From positions 124,756 through 188,755 of the forward strand of contig NZ_WWGX01000006.1 in assembly GCF_009862265.1 (NCBI RefSeq): a DNA stretch of 64,000 nt, written 5' to 3'. This stretch comes from Streptomyces sp. SID8352. Its GTDB lineage: Bacteria > Actinomycetota > Actinomycetes > Streptomycetales > Streptomycetaceae. Shown piece by piece: positions 36,685 through 45,663 of the stretch (position 1 is the first letter of the stretch; each line of letters opens with the position of its first letter). Both the position numbers and the translations under genes were made by a program. The notes beneath the pieces are model-generated. The model did not search any database. It was given only the letters and a program-made list of their open reading frames with translations, and was not told the DNA's origin.

Positions 36685-36712
36685 GGTCCCCGCGCCGTCG
36701 CGTCCGGGGACC
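36685..36712. terminator. Hairpin between convergent genes
   Basis: An 8-base stem (GGTCCCCG / CGGGGACC, loop 12) lies between the aldo/keto reductase and lipoprotein genes and may serve either side. Confidence 0.55.
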
Positions 36713-36828
36713 CCGACCCGGGGCTGCTCCGCGCGCCGGTCCCGTGCCGCGCACCGTGCCGCCCGTGACGCCGGGCCCGCGTCCCCGGAGGTCCAAAGAC
36801 GTTCAGGAGGCGGGTCCGGCGCGACGGC

Positions 36829-37710
36829 TCAGGGACCGGTGCCCGGCTCCAGCACCGTCAGGACCACCGACGAGGCGTTGCCGCCCACCGGGACCTCCCC
36901 CGCGGTCCACGCCACCCGGAGGGGGTCCCGCTCGTCGGGCGGGGTAACCAGCAGTGCCGCCGGGGTCGCCGTCCGGGCCTCGGTGATCTCCGGGCTGGAG
37001 AAGGACAGCCCCGCCCAGGCGCTGCGGCCCGGTGCCAGCGAGAGGGTCCGGGGCGACCCGGCGGTGCGCCGGGGGTCGGGGCCGAGCTGCTCGCCGGCCG
37101 TGTCGACGAAGGCGGCGCCCGGATAGCCGCGCAGCGTGCAGGTGTGCGCGGAGGCGTTGGTGAGCACCACCGGGAAGTTGCGCTGGCCGGCGCCCGGATC
37201 GTCGCGGCCGACGGAGGCGCGCAGTTCGGAGGTGTGGCAGCGGGTCGAGGCGACCGGCGATCCGGCGCCGTCGCGGGACGGTTTGGTGCCCGGTGACGTG
37301 CTCCCGGCGCCGCCCTCGTCCCGCGGCGTGCTCTCCGCGCCCGGCGGCTCCGTGGTGCCGGGGGCGGTGGCGGCTGCCGAGGGGGCCGTTTCGGAGGACC
37401 GGCTCGCGCTCGCCGCGCCGTCCTCCGCGCCGCACGCTGTGACCAGCCCGAACGCGAGCAGCGCGCCCACCAGGACCGCCGCCCGGCGCGGCGGCCGTGG
37501 ACCCGGGCCCGGCGCGGGGACCCGCCCGGCGCCGCCGCCCGGAGCGGTGGAACCGGCCGGAGACATGGCCTCCGCCGCGTGGCCGCGGGTCACCGGCGCT
37601 CCGCGGCCGTCCCCGCCGCGCGCCCGCGCGCCCCCCGCTCCGCGCGCCTCGGCCCGCAGGCCCAGCCCCGCCCCGCCGCTCCGGTCCGCACGCCGGCCCC
37701 TGGTCGCCAT
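36829..37710 (-). CDS. DUF4232 domain lipoprotein
   Basis: The protein has a signal ending in a lipobox (LLAFGLVTAC), a Ser/Thr/Pro/Gly-rich linker and a C-terminal DUF4232 domain with its two conserved cysteines (STRCHTSELRAS and AHTCTLRGYPGAAF). It should be anchored to the outer face of the membrane. The start is uncertain. ATG 37710 has a GGAGG nearby but gives an unusually long Arg/Gly-rich leader before the lipobox; ATG 37566 gives a normal leader but its GGAGG is only two bases away. Codon use supports the longer form. The function of DUF4232 is unknown. Confidence 0.82.
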   Translation of the reverse strand: MATRGRRADRSGGAGLGLRAEARGAGGARARGGDGRGAPVTRGHAAEAMSPAGSTAPGGGAGRVPAPGPGPRPPRRAAVLVGALLAFGLVTACGAEDGAASASRSSETAPSAAATAPGTTEPPGAESTPRDEGGAGSTSPGTKPSRDGAGSPVASTRCHTSELRASVGRDDPGAGQRNFPVVLTNASAHTCTLRGYPGAAFVDTAGEQLGPDPRRTAGSPRTLSLAPGRSAWAGLSFSSPEITEARTATPAALLVTPPDERDPLRVAWTAGEVPVGGNASSVVLTVLEPGTGP

Positions 37711-37816
37711 GGCTCCTCCACCCTCCCGCACGTCGTCGTACGGGCGCCGGATCCTCGCGGGGACCGCACGCCCTGCTGAGACGAGTGTCCCGGCGCGGGG
37801 GCGCGGAAACGGTGGT

Positions 37817-40195
37817 TCACCCCTCGTCCAACAGTCCCAGTTCCGCCCAGATCGTCTTGCCCTCGGTGGTGTGCCTGCTGCCCCAGCGCTGGGTGAGCTG
37901 GGCGACCAGCAGCAGTCCGCGCCCGCCCTCGTCCCAGGTCCTGGCCCGGCGCAGATGCGGGGCGGTGTGGCTGGAGTCGGACACCTCGCAGATCAGGATC
38001 GTCCCGTCGTGGATCAGCCGCAGCCGGATCGGCGGCGCGCCGTACCGGATGGCGTTGGTGACCAGCTCGCTGACGACCAGTTCGGCGGTGAACGACGCCT
38101 CCGTCAGCCGCCAGGCGGCCAACTGGTCGACGGCCTGCTTGCGTACGGGCGCCACCAGCGCCGGATCGGCGGGGATGTCCCAGGCCGCCACCCGGTCCGG
38201 CGGCAGCCCCCGGGTCCGGGCCAGCAGCAGGGCCACGTCGTCGGCCGCGCCGCCGGTCGGCAGCAGGGTGTCCATCACCCGGTCGCAGGCCGCGTCCAGC
38301 GAGTCGGTCCCGGCCGCCAGCGCCTCGACCAGCAGCGCCCGCCCGGCGTCGGCGTCCCGCTCCCGGCTCTCCACCAGACCGTCGGTGAAGAAGGCGAGGA
38401 CACTGCCCTCGGCCAGTTCCAGTTCGGTCGACTCGAAGGGGAGCCCGCCCACGCCCAGCGGCGGCCCCGAGGGCAGCTCGACGGTCCGGGGCGGGCCGTC
38501 CGGCGGGATCAGCACCGGCGGCGGATGCCCGGCCCGCGCCATCGCGCAGCGCCGCGACACCGGGTCGTACACGGCGTACAGGCAGGTCGCGCCGACCTCG
38601 CCCGCGCCGTCGTCGCCGGACTCGTCGGACAGCCGGACGACCAGGTCGTCGAGGTGGGTCAGCAACTCGTCGGGGGTGAGGTCGATGTCGGCGAGGGTGC
38701 GCACGGCGGTGCGCAGCCGCCCCATGGTGGCCGAGGCCTGGATGCCGTGGCCGACCACGTCGCCGACGACCATGGCGACCCGCATCCCGGACAGCGGGAC
38801 CACGTCGAACCAGTCGCCGCCCACGCCGGAGCGCGCCGCCGGGAGGTAGCGGGAGGCCGCCTGCACCGCGGCCGTCGGCGGCAGCCGGCGGGGCAGCAGG
38901 CTGCGCTGCAGGGCCAGGGTGGTCTCCCGCTCCCTGGAGTAGCGGCGGGCGTTGTCGACGCAGACGGCGGCGCGGGCGCTGACCTCCTCGGCCAGCAGCA
39001 CGTCGTCGTGGGTGAACGCGAAGGGGCGCCGGAACCGGCTGAAGACCGCCACGCCGAGCGTGGTCCCCCGGGCCTGGAGGGGCACGCACAGCATCGAGTG
39101 GACGCCGTACTCCATGAACCGGCGCACCCGCTGCGGATCCTCCTCCCGCCACCGCTCGAAGGGGGCCGAGGGCACCTCGGTCACGATGGCGTGCCCGGCG
39201 GCCAGGCACTCCGCCTGCGGCGAGGCGGCCGGGAAGTGGTGCAGGTGCCCCGGCTCGGTGAGGGCCTCGGGGCAGCCCGGGTTCACCGACTGGTGCGCGG
39301 TGCGGCGCAGGGCGACCGGCGGCGCGGACGCCGGGGCGGGATCGGCGCCGGGCTCCTGCTGGTCGAGCAGTTCCACGCTGACGAAGTCCGCGAGCGTCGG
39401 CACACAGACGTCGGCCAGCTCCTGCGCGGTGCGGGTGACGTCGAGGGTGCTGCCGATGCGCACGCTCGCCTCGTTGACCAACTGGAGCCGCTCGCGGGCC
39501 AGATGCTGCTCGGTGAAGTCGTGGGCGCTGACGCAGACGCCCCGCACCCGGCCGTTCGCGTCGGTGAGCGGCGCGATCCGGGCCAGCCACGCGTGGGCGC
39601 GGCTCTCGCCGGGCGCCTTGAAGTGCGTGTGCATGTCGTAGCGGTGGCCGGTGGCGAGCACCCGCGTCATATGGGCCTCCAGCTCCACCGTCTGCGGGCG
39701 GCTCCCCAGATCGGTGGGGCGCAGCCCCCGGACGAGGTCCGGGGGGAGCCCGACCAGATCGGCCATCGCGTCGTTGACGCCGCGCAGCCGCAACTGGTCG
39801 TCGACGATGAGCGTCGCGCAGGGGGACTGCGTCAGCGCCGCCCTGACCAGCGGGTCGTCGAGCTGCTCGGGACCGCGCTCCAGGGGGGTGACGACCAGCC
39901 AGGGGCCCGGTCCGCCGCCCGTCGGGGGCCTGCGGTGGGCCAGCGCCCGCACCCGCACGGTGTGGCCGTCCCGGTGGCGCAGCGCGAGGGTGCCCTGCCA
40001 GTGCCGCTCGCCGGGCCCGGGGAGGCGCTCGGTGGCCGCTCCGGCGAGCAGAGCGGCCGCGGGGCGTCCGACGACGGCGGCGGCCGGGTGGCCCAGCAGC
40101 CGGCGCGCGCCCTCGTTCCACTCCCGCAGTGTCCCGGAGCTGTCGACGAGGACGCGGGCGGTAGCGGCATCGTCGGACGGGTTGACCGGACTCAT
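37817..40195 (-). CDS. PP2C-type phosphatase with PAS, PAS, GAF and HATPase domains
   Basis: The 792-residue cytoplasmic regulator has two N-terminal PAS domains (VLVDSSGTLREWNEGARRLLG and TLIVDDQLRLRGVNDAMADLVG) and a GAF domain. A SpoIIE-type PP2C domain follows (SGVGGDWFDVVPLSG, VVGDVVGHGIQASATMGRLR, FFTDGLVE). A C-terminal RsbW-like ATPase domain has ELVVSELVTNAIRYG and DEGGRGLLLVAQL. Such proteins sense signals and both phosphorylate and dephosphorylate anti-sigma antagonists of STAS type, so it may act on proteins like the STAS product at 25.4 kb (inference). ATG 40195 follows GGAGT. Confidence 0.92.
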   Translation of the reverse strand: MSPVNPSDDAATARVLVDSSGTLREWNEGARRLLGHPAAAVVGRPAAALLAGAATERLPGPGERHWQGTLALRHRDGHTVRVRALAHRRPPTGGGPGPWLVVTPLERGPEQLDDPLVRAALTQSPCATLIVDDQLRLRGVNDAMADLVGLPPDLVRGLRPTDLGSRPQTVELEAHMTRVLATGHRYDMHTHFKAPGESRAHAWLARIAPLTDANGRVRGVCVSAHDFTEQHLARERLQLVNEASVRIGSTLDVTRTAQELADVCVPTLADFVSVELLDQQEPGADPAPASAPPVALRRTAHQSVNPGCPEALTEPGHLHHFPAASPQAECLAAGHAIVTEVPSAPFERWREEDPQRVRRFMEYGVHSMLCVPLQARGTTLGVAVFSRFRRPFAFTHDDVLLAEEVSARAAVCVDNARRYSRERETTLALQRSLLPRRLPPTAAVQAASRYLPAARSGVGGDWFDVVPLSGMRVAMVVGDVVGHGIQASATMGRLRTAVRTLADIDLTPDELLTHLDDLVVRLSDESGDDGAGEVGATCLYAVYDPVSRRCAMARAGHPPPVLIPPDGPPRTVELPSGPPLGVGGLPFESTELELAEGSVLAFFTDGLVESRERDADAGRALLVEALAAGTDSLDAACDRVMDTLLPTGGAADDVALLLARTRGLPPDRVAAWDIPADPALVAPVRKQAVDQLAAWRLTEASFTAELVVSELVTNAIRYGAPPIRLRLIHDGTILICEVSDSSHTAPHLRRARTWDEGGRGLLLVAQLTQRWGSRHTTEGKTIWAELGLLDEG

Positions 40196-40831
40196 CGTCG
40201 CCACTCCATTGCGCACACTCGCAGCGATCAGGCGCGTCGCTGGGAGGCCAGCCTAGTGCGTCCGGGCCCGTGGCGGACCCGTATCGCGGCGCCTCCGGCC
40301 GCCCCGCCGCACGGTCACCGCCCGGCGGGGCGGAAGGGGACATCCGTTCCCGTTCCGTCCCGGCGGTCACGTCCCGCCGGGACGGGGCGCCGGATGTGCC
40401 GGGGCGGCCGGGCGCCGCGCGGCGCGTCCCTCCCGTGCCGCCGACGGGGCGCCGTGCGCGGGTCCGCCGCGGCCACGGGGGCCGGGCGCCCGCGGCCGGT
40501 GCCGCCGCCGGTGCGCCCGCCGGGCCTGCCCCGCCCACCAGGGGGTGCCGGGACGGTGGACCCGGCTCCTGCGTCCCCGCCCCTTCCCGCGCGCGGGTCG
40601 GGTCGGCGTCGCCCGGTGCCACCGCGTCGACGGCATCCGGCCCGGCGCCCCACCGGACACCCGCGGCCCAAAGTACGGCGCCCGCGCGGCCTCCTCCGCG
40701 ACCGGGCCGGCGGGCGGGTGAGCCGGGCCGGGGACGACCGGGGCGGCCCGAGCCGGGCGCACCCCGCGGTGCCGGTGCCCGCCCGTGTCCCGCCGCCCCC
40801 GCGCCCCTCGCGGTACCGCTGAAACACTCCT
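40196..40831. other. Divergent gene-free region
   Basis: About 640 bases between the phosphatase start and the toxin-antitoxin promoter. Frames here are Arg/Pro/Gly-rich with no ribosome site. I see no gene. Confidence 0.5.
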
Positions 40832-40874
40832 CTGAGCTGGGACTATTTACGGCTCAGTACCCGAGCGGTACCGT
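40832..40874 (+). promoter_or_regulatory. Promoter and operator candidates of the antitoxin/Doc operon
   Basis: Two inverted repeats precede the antitoxin: CTGAGC-N14-GCTCAG (40832-40857) and GTACC-N5-GGTAC (40857-40871). The second overlaps a TACCGT -10 box six bases before the ATG, so the transcript is probably leaderless and autorepressed by the antitoxin. Confidence 0.55.
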
Positions 40875-40880
40875 GGCACC

Positions 40881-41126
40881 ATGCCAGCTCTGAACGTGGA
40901 GTTCAGCGACCGCGAACTCGAGGACCTGCGTCAGATCGCCAAGGAGCGCGGTACGTCGATGAAGGCCCTCGTGCGGGCGGCGGCCGCCGCCGACATAGCG
41001 CGGCACCGGGCGCTCCAGGAGGGTGCGGAGGCGTTCCGCCAGTTCTTCTCGGCCCACGCCGACGAGTTCGCCGCCGCCTTCCCCGACGACGAACCGCCCT
41101 CCCGGGGCGAAGGGCGGGCCGACTGA
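40881..41126 (+). CDS. Ribbon-helix-helix-like antitoxin
   Basis: The 81-residue protein begins with a beta strand and two helices typical of a CopG/RHH DNA-binding unit (LNVEFSDRELEDLRQIAKERGTSMKALVRAAAAADI), followed by an acidic C-terminal tail (FSAHADEFAAAFPDDE) of the kind that wraps a toxin. It is followed three bases later by the Doc-like gene. It should bind the symmetrical promoter DNA and neutralise the downstream product. Confidence 0.82.
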   Translation: MPALNVEFSDRELEDLRQIAKERGTSMKALVRAAAAADIARHRALQEGAEAFRQFFSAHADEFAAAFPDDEPPSRGEGRAD

Positions 41127-41129
41127 CCC

Positions 41130-41513
41130 ATGGCCCCCGCCCCCGCCCTGCACATCGACGTCCCCTGGCTGCTCCAGCGCCACGAGGAGGTGCTCCCGGA
41201 GCAGCCCACCATCAACGACTTCTCCGCGCTGGTCGCCGCCGTCGCCCGGCACCGCGTCGACCCGCCCCGCCTCGGCGTCGACTCCGACTCCGCCTGGCGG
41301 GCCGCGGCCCTGCTGCACACCCTCGCCGTGCTCCGGCCGCTGCCCTCCGCCAATGCCCGGTTCGCCTGTGCCACGGCCGTGGCGTACATGTACGCCAGCG
41401 GTGCCGGGATCGATCCGCCCTACGGCGCCCTCGTCGACCTCGCGCGCGATCTCATGGCCGGCGACACCGATGTCTACGGCGCGGCCGACCGGCTGCGCTC
41501 CTGGCAGATCTGA
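41130..41513 (+). CDS. Doc/Fic-like toxin component with degenerate active motif
   Basis: The 127-residue protein has the length and helix pattern of Doc toxins (HIDVPWLLQRHEEVL near the start, DSAWRAAALLHTLAV before the motif). The active loop that reads HxFxDANKR in Doc reads R69-P-L-P-S-A-N-A-R77 here. The catalytic His is Arg and the acidic residue is Ser, while Asn75 and the final Arg are kept. Doc phosphorylates EF-Tu; this protein is unlikely to do so in the normal way. It follows its antitoxin in one operon. Confidence 0.78.
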   Translation: MAPAPALHIDVPWLLQRHEEVLPEQPTINDFSALVAAVARHRVDPPRLGVDSDSAWRAAALLHTLAVLRPLPSANARFACATAVAYMYASGAGIDPPYGALVDLARDLMAGDTDVYGAADRLRSWQI

Positions 41514-41517
41514 CCGG

Positions 41518-41554
41518 GGCCGGGGGTGCCGCCGTCCCGGGCGGTGCCCCGGCC
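41518..41554 (+). terminator. Hairpin terminator after Doc-like gene
   Basis: An 8-base stem (GGCCGGGG / CCCCGGCC) with partial inner pairing begins four bases past the stop. Confidence 0.55.
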
Positions 41555-42385
41555 GCCACCGTCCGCCGCCGCAGGGCGCCGCAGAGCGCCGCGGAGGCGG
41601 GTGGGAGTGGCGTCAGGGGGTGTGTTTCCGGCCCATTGCCGAACGCATGGATCACGCCATTCCGCTGGTCGGCGTGCCCGTCGGGCACCGGGTTACGGGC
41701 TTGATGTGTTCGGAGTCCGTGACTTCCCGCCACTGCTTGAATACGCAAGGTTACCGAAAGTGGTGGGGTGGGGGTGAGTTTCGGCGGCCGACTCGGCAGA
41801 CTCGCCTTCGCCAGCCCGGCGCTCCCACGGTGCCGGGACCTGGCATGCCCTCGACCGAACGGAAGGACGCGCACGATGGGGAACACCGCGTGCCGGACCG
41901 TGGCTCCCGGGCCGGGCGGCACCACCGCCGGGCACGGACCCGGTGAGGTCCTTCCGTGCCTCCCCGGTCACCGCCCCCGCGTCGCGTCGCGCCCCCTCGG
42001 GACGCCCGCGCGCGGTGGCGCGGCGCGGCCCGCCGGACGCCCGGCGTCCGGTGCCGCCGCCCAGGACCGGCACCGGGGGCGCGGGCCCGCCGGGGGCCGC
42101 CGTACCCAGGGGCGCGCCGCGCACGGGCGCGCCCCTCTCGACGAGTGCGTGAGATCCGCCCGCGGTGCGAGCGGCCCCACGTACTGAAAGGCCGGGGCCG
42201 TCGCGGTCCGTGCGGTGTGATCCGGTGGCTCGTCGCTGGGGAGTGCGAGCCACCGCCGTACCGGACGCGCGGTCCCGCACCGGGGGCGGCGGGCGGAGTG
42301 GGGCCGCCCGCCGCCCCCGGAATTCACGTCCCCGGCCGCGGCCGGCCGGACCGCCGTCGCCGCCGTGCCGCGACCGTCACCACCG
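41555..42385. other. Gene-free region of about 0.8 kb
   Basis: No supported gene. A less GC-rich patch at about 41690-41790 contains CTTGAATACGCAAGG and could hold a promoter on either strand, but no reading frame with normal codon use follows. Confidence 0.45.
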
Positions 42386-42748
42386 TCAGGCCCCGGGGCT
42401 CCCGTCCCCGCCGTGACCGCCACGGTCCGGCCCGGGACCCCCGCCCTTGCCGCGGGCGCGGCCGCCGTCCGGCCCGGGACCCCCGCCCTCCCGGGCGACG
42501 GCCCCGGCGCCGGGGTCACCGCCGGGGCCTTCGCCGCGGGGCCCGACGGACGACGACCGGGCGCGGTGGCTGGTGTCGCACCAGGGGAAGCGGAGACTGC
42601 GCCGACAGGTGCACAGGGCGACCCGGACCCTGTCGGAGCGGACCACCGACCCGTCCTCAAGTTCGACCTCCACCGGGCCCTCCACCAGCAGCGGGCCCCG
42701 GCGGCGGGCCATGATCCTGCGGGGCTCCTCAGAGCGGGAGTTCGGCAC
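42386..42748 (-). CDS. CDGSH-type iron-sulfur protein
   Basis: The 120-residue protein carries the CDGSH cluster motif ALCTCRRSLRFPWCDTSH, where three Cys and one His bind a [2Fe-2S] cluster, after the usual strand GPVEVELEDGSVVRSDRVRV. The C-terminal half is Gly-rich and probably disordered. GTG 42748 overlaps the 3' end of the methyltransferase gene by 20 bases, so it is the third gene of an operon. Likely a small redox or cluster-transfer protein for the upstream diiron-type enzyme (inference). Confidence 0.86.
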   Translation of the reverse strand: MPNSRSEEPRRIMARRRGPLLVEGPVEVELEDGSVVRSDRVRVALCTCRRSLRFPWCDTSHRARSSSVGPRGEGPGGDPGAGAVAREGGGPGPDGGRARGKGGGPGPDRGGHGGDGSPGA

Positions 42749-43385
42749 GGACGACCACCAGCTCCTCCTCCGTCCCGGCCCGCGGCAGCAGCCCGCGCTG
42801 TCGCAGCCAGCCCTCCCGGCCGCGCACCACCGGACCGAACGCGATCCTGCGCCGCCGGGTCACCGCCGCCTTCAGCCCGGCCTCGCACAGCAGCCCCACG
42901 GTCCGCCCCGGGTCGCTCAGCGACGACTCCACCAGCAGCAGCACACCGCCGGGCCGCAGCAGCGCGGGCACCTCGCGGCAGATCCGGTCCAGCACCAGGC
43001 GCCCGTCGTGCCCCGCGTCCCAGGCGCGGGCCGCGCCGCGCGGACACCGGGCGCCGCCGTCGGGCGCGGGGACGTACGGCGGATTGGCCAGCACCAGGTC
43101 GAACCACTCGCCCCGCACCGGCGCGAACAGGTTGCCGCGCCGCACCCGGACCCGCAGCCCGGCCCGCCCGGCGTTGACCCTGGCGGCCCACACCGCCCGC
43201 CGCGACAGGTCCACCGCGGTCACCCGGGCGCCCCGCCGGGCCGCCGCCAGGGCCAGTGCCCCGGAGCCGGTCCCCACGTCGAGAACGGCCGCGCCGACCG
43301 GCAGCGGTTCCTCGGACAGGGCCCCGGCCAGCAGGGCGGTGTCCTCCTGGGGGGCGTAGACCCCCGGCAGCACCAAGAAGTTCAC
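42729..43385 (-). CDS. HemK2/PrmC-like class I methyltransferase
   Basis: The 218-residue protein shows the N-terminal signature LPGVYAPQEDTALLAGAL, SAM motif VLDVGTGSGALALAAA, strand-2 acid VTAVDLS and the catalytic NPPY (LVLANPPYVP). NPPY enzymes methylate planar amide or amine nitrogens, as PrmC does for release-factor glutamine. It lies 34 bases downstream of the diiron-like gene and overlaps the CDGSH gene. The QEDT segment places it in the HemK2 (Mtq2-like) branch; a protein or small-molecule target is open. Confidence 0.88.
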   Translation of the reverse strand: MNFLVLPGVYAPQEDTALLAGALSEEPLPVGAAVLDVGTGSGALALAAARRGARVTAVDLSRRAVWAARVNAGRAGLRVRVRRGNLFAPVRGEWFDLVLANPPYVPAPDGGARCPRGAARAWDAGHDGRLVLDRICREVPALLRPGGVLLLVESSLSDPGRTVGLLCEAGLKAAVTRRRRIAFGPVVRGREGWLRQRGLLPRAGTEEELVVVRAELPL

Positions 43386-43419
43386 CGGCCCCAGGTACCC
43401 ACGCCGCCGCGGAGTAGCC

Positions 43420-44448
43420 TCACGGCCCCTCGGACGGGCCGGAGGGGGGACCGTCCCCGGGCAGCGGGGTCCGCAGCGACGAGCGGCCCGCGCGCCAGTC
43501 GGCCAGCAGCCGCGCCCCGAAGCGGTCCTCCAGATGACCCGTGGCGTCCAGCCCGAACACCACGTCCGGCGCGAGCCACGGCTCCTCGTCCAGCAGGCCG
43601 CCGATCACCTCGTGCCGCACGATCTGCTCGTGCACCGCGTCGGCCTCCACGTGCTCGTCGTAGAAGCGCTCGGCGGCGGGGCCCGCGCCGGTGCGGCGCA
43701 TCGCCCGCGCGAGCCGCCGGGAGCCGGGCGACGAGGTGATCTCCACCGCCGCGAAGTGCCCGACCAGGGCGCCGCGCAGGGAGCGGTGCAGCCCGCACAG
43801 GGACATCAGGTTCACCGTGGCCAGGCACTCCGCGGAGGCCGCGTCCAGGTACCGCCCGTAGGCCGGGTCCAGGTCCAGGTCCGTCATCAGCTCCGCGAAC
43901 AGCCGGGCGTGCACCCGCTCGGCCCGGCCCCCGCCGTACTCGTCGAACTCCACCGCCGCCATCGCGGCCTTCGCCCGGCCCCGCAGCCGGGGCAGCACCC
44001 AGGCGTGCGGATCGGCCTCCTTGAGGTGGTACAGCGACCGCTGGGCCGCGTACTCCCGCACCTGCCACCGCTCGCCCCCGTCGCTCAGGAAGTGGCTGAC
44101 GCCGGTGCCGTCGGCGGGCTCCACCAGCAGGTCGCCGACCGCGTCCGCGACCTCCCCGTGCACCCGTGCGTCGGCCCGCAGCGCCGACAGGAACCGGTCC
44201 TCCAGCGCCGCCCGGAACAGCAGCAGCGCCGGGTCCCACTCCAGGGCGGGGGAGACCCCGGCGAAGCCCCGGTAGTGCGGCTCGTAGCAGAGGTACAGGG
44301 CGAGCTGGAGGTCGTCGCCGTAGGCCGGGGCGGCGCCGACGGCGCCGGGCGCCGGGGGCAGGCCCGTGCCGAGCAGGTAGGCGGCCACGGCCGCCGAGAG
44401 CGGGCCCCTGGGCGTGGGCAGCGGTGGTCCTTCGCGCTCGATGTCCAT
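43420..44448 (-). CDS. Haem-oxygenase-like diiron (HDO) iron-containing redox enzyme
   Basis: The 342-residue all-helical protein has the ligand-bearing segments of the HDO superfamily: KEADPHAW (143-150), EFDEYGGGRAERVH (167-180) and YDEHVEADAVHEQIV (263-277), each supplying Glu, Asp or His. HDO enzymes such as SznF and UndA use a diiron or mononuclear iron site for N-oxygenation or C-C cleavage. ATG 44448 is chosen because codon and family pattern begin at MDIEREG; no strong ribosome site is seen. It heads an operon with the HemK-like and CDGSH genes, which suggests a concerted oxidation/methylation job. Confidence 0.87.
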   Translation of the reverse strand: MDIEREGPPLPTPRGPLSAAVAAYLLGTGLPPAPGAVGAAPAYGDDLQLALYLCYEPHYRGFAGVSPALEWDPALLLFRAALEDRFLSALRADARVHGEVADAVGDLLVEPADGTGVSHFLSDGGERWQVREYAAQRSLYHLKEADPHAWVLPRLRGRAKAAMAAVEFDEYGGGRAERVHARLFAELMTDLDLDPAYGRYLDAASAECLATVNLMSLCGLHRSLRGALVGHFAAVEITSSPGSRRLARAMRRTGAGPAAERFYDEHVEADAVHEQIVRHEVIGGLLDEEPWLAPDVVFGLDATGHLEDRFGARLLADWRAGRSSLRTPLPGDGPPSGPSEGP

Positions 44449-44624
44449 GCGCCGCGGGTACCCGGCCGCCCCGGGCCCGCACCCGTGCGCCGACGCCGCA
44501 CGCGGGCTCGCTCCACCGGGCCGAGGCCGCCCCGCGCGGGCGCGGGGCATGGGGTGTTTCGGCGGGGGAGCGGCGGGGACCCGCCCGGCGAGGTCACCCG
44601 GACACGGAAGGAAGATGATGCCTC

Positions 44625-44804
44625 GTGACCGCGGACTCCCGTGACACGCCCGCCGCCCGTCCGCCCGAGTCGGGCTGGTCCAAGGCCCGCCATCCGCACG
44701 ACCGCGGTGCCCCGCGCACCTGGGTCCCGGCCGTCGACGACGGCGACGCACCGCGCGCCCGGCGCCGCGGCGCGGAGTCGCACATCGTGAGGGGCGAGGA
44801 CTGA
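44625..44804 (+). CDS. Small hydrophilic protein
   Basis: A 59-residue frame from GTG 44625 encodes MTADSRDTPAARPPESGWS... ending GAESHIVRGED. Codon third positions are almost all G or C, as in true genes here. GGAAGGA lies 12 bases before the GTG, rather far; two ATGs closer to it open a frame of only nine codons. The basic, Pro-rich composition gives no function. It diverges from the diiron-enzyme gene. Confidence 0.5.
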   Translation: MTADSRDTPAARPPESGWSKARHPHDRGAPRTWVPAVDDGDAPRARRRGAESHIVRGED

Positions 44805-45127
44805 CCCGCCCCGCGCGCGGAGGCACCGGCGGGTGCCGGTTCCAGGACCTGCACCCGCCCGCGCCCCGCTCCCGCCGCACCCGGACCCCGGGGCCCGCGC
44901 GTGGCGGGGCATCCCGCGGGGCATCCCGCCCGGCCTCCGGGCGAACCCGGCCTCCGGGCGGAGTGCCCCGGACCATGACCGGCACCGTCCGGGGCATGCC
45001 GGCCAGGCGCACGACGGCACCAGCCGACGGCCTGCCGGACACCGTCCAGTACCGCCCGCCGCCCCGGACCCGAGCCGGGGGAGGCGGGCCGCCGGACGCC
45101 GGTGCCGGCGGACGGAAGGGCGGGGGG
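44805..45127. other. Gene-free region
   Basis: About 320 bases between convergent genes with two copies of GGGGCATCCCGC near 44905-44930 and a GCCCGCC...GGCGGGC inverted repeat near 45055-45105 that may terminate the SnoaL-like gene. No gene seen. Confidence 0.45.
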
Positions 45128-45493
45128 CTATTCGTCCCAGGCCTGGATCATGGTCTGTTCGGTGATCTTCCCGTCCCGCAGCGTCATCATCGACTCCGCC
45201 AGGACCCTGACCCCGTCCGGGTACTCGCAGGACTCGCTGTAGGCGGCCCGGTCGCCCTGTACGACGCACTCCTCCAGCCGGTGTGTCATGTCCCGGGCGT
45301 ACACATCGTCGAGCATCGCCGCGATCTCGTCGTGGCCCCGCAGGACCTTGGGGCTGCTGGGCTGGGTGGAGCGGTCCACGACGCGGATCTCGGCGTCGTC
45401 CGCGTACAGCGACAGCAGATCCGCCGCCGTCCTGCCCTCGATGCCCCGGCGCAGCGCCTCGGTGTCGAACGCGGGGGCTGTGGTGGTGTCCAT
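45128..45493 (-). CDS. SnoaL/DUF4440-like NTF2-fold protein
   Basis: The 121-residue protein shows the NTF2-like pattern: LRRGIEGRTAADLLSLYADDAEIRVVDRST, a central GHDEIAAMLDDVYARDMTHRLEECVVQGDRAAYSESC and the last strand ESMMTLRDGKITEQTMIQAWDE. It is probably a small enzyme or binding protein. ATG 45493 follows GGAGGAG. Substrate unknown. Confidence 0.85.
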   Translation of the reverse strand: MDTTTAPAFDTEALRRGIEGRTAADLLSLYADDAEIRVVDRSTQPSSPKVLRGHDEIAAMLDDVYARDMTHRLEECVVQGDRAAYSESCEYPDGVRVLAESMMTLRDGKITEQTMIQAWDE

Positions 45494-45663
45494 GACGACC
45501 TCCTCCAAGGCCGCGGCCCGGAGGGAGTCGGGCCGTCGACGGCCTCTCCTTCGAGGCTCCTACGCTCCGGCGCCCGCGGCAAGGCCGGTCCCGGAACTCC
45601 TCCTGACGAGTGACCCCCGGGGGCCGCCCGTGTCCGCCACCGGCCGCCCCGCGTTGCCGGAAC

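Noticed and set aside
41693..42280. 195-residue minus-strand frame in the gap after the Doc-like gene
   Set aside because: Arg/Gly/Pro-rich composition, no ribosome site and no recognisable domain.
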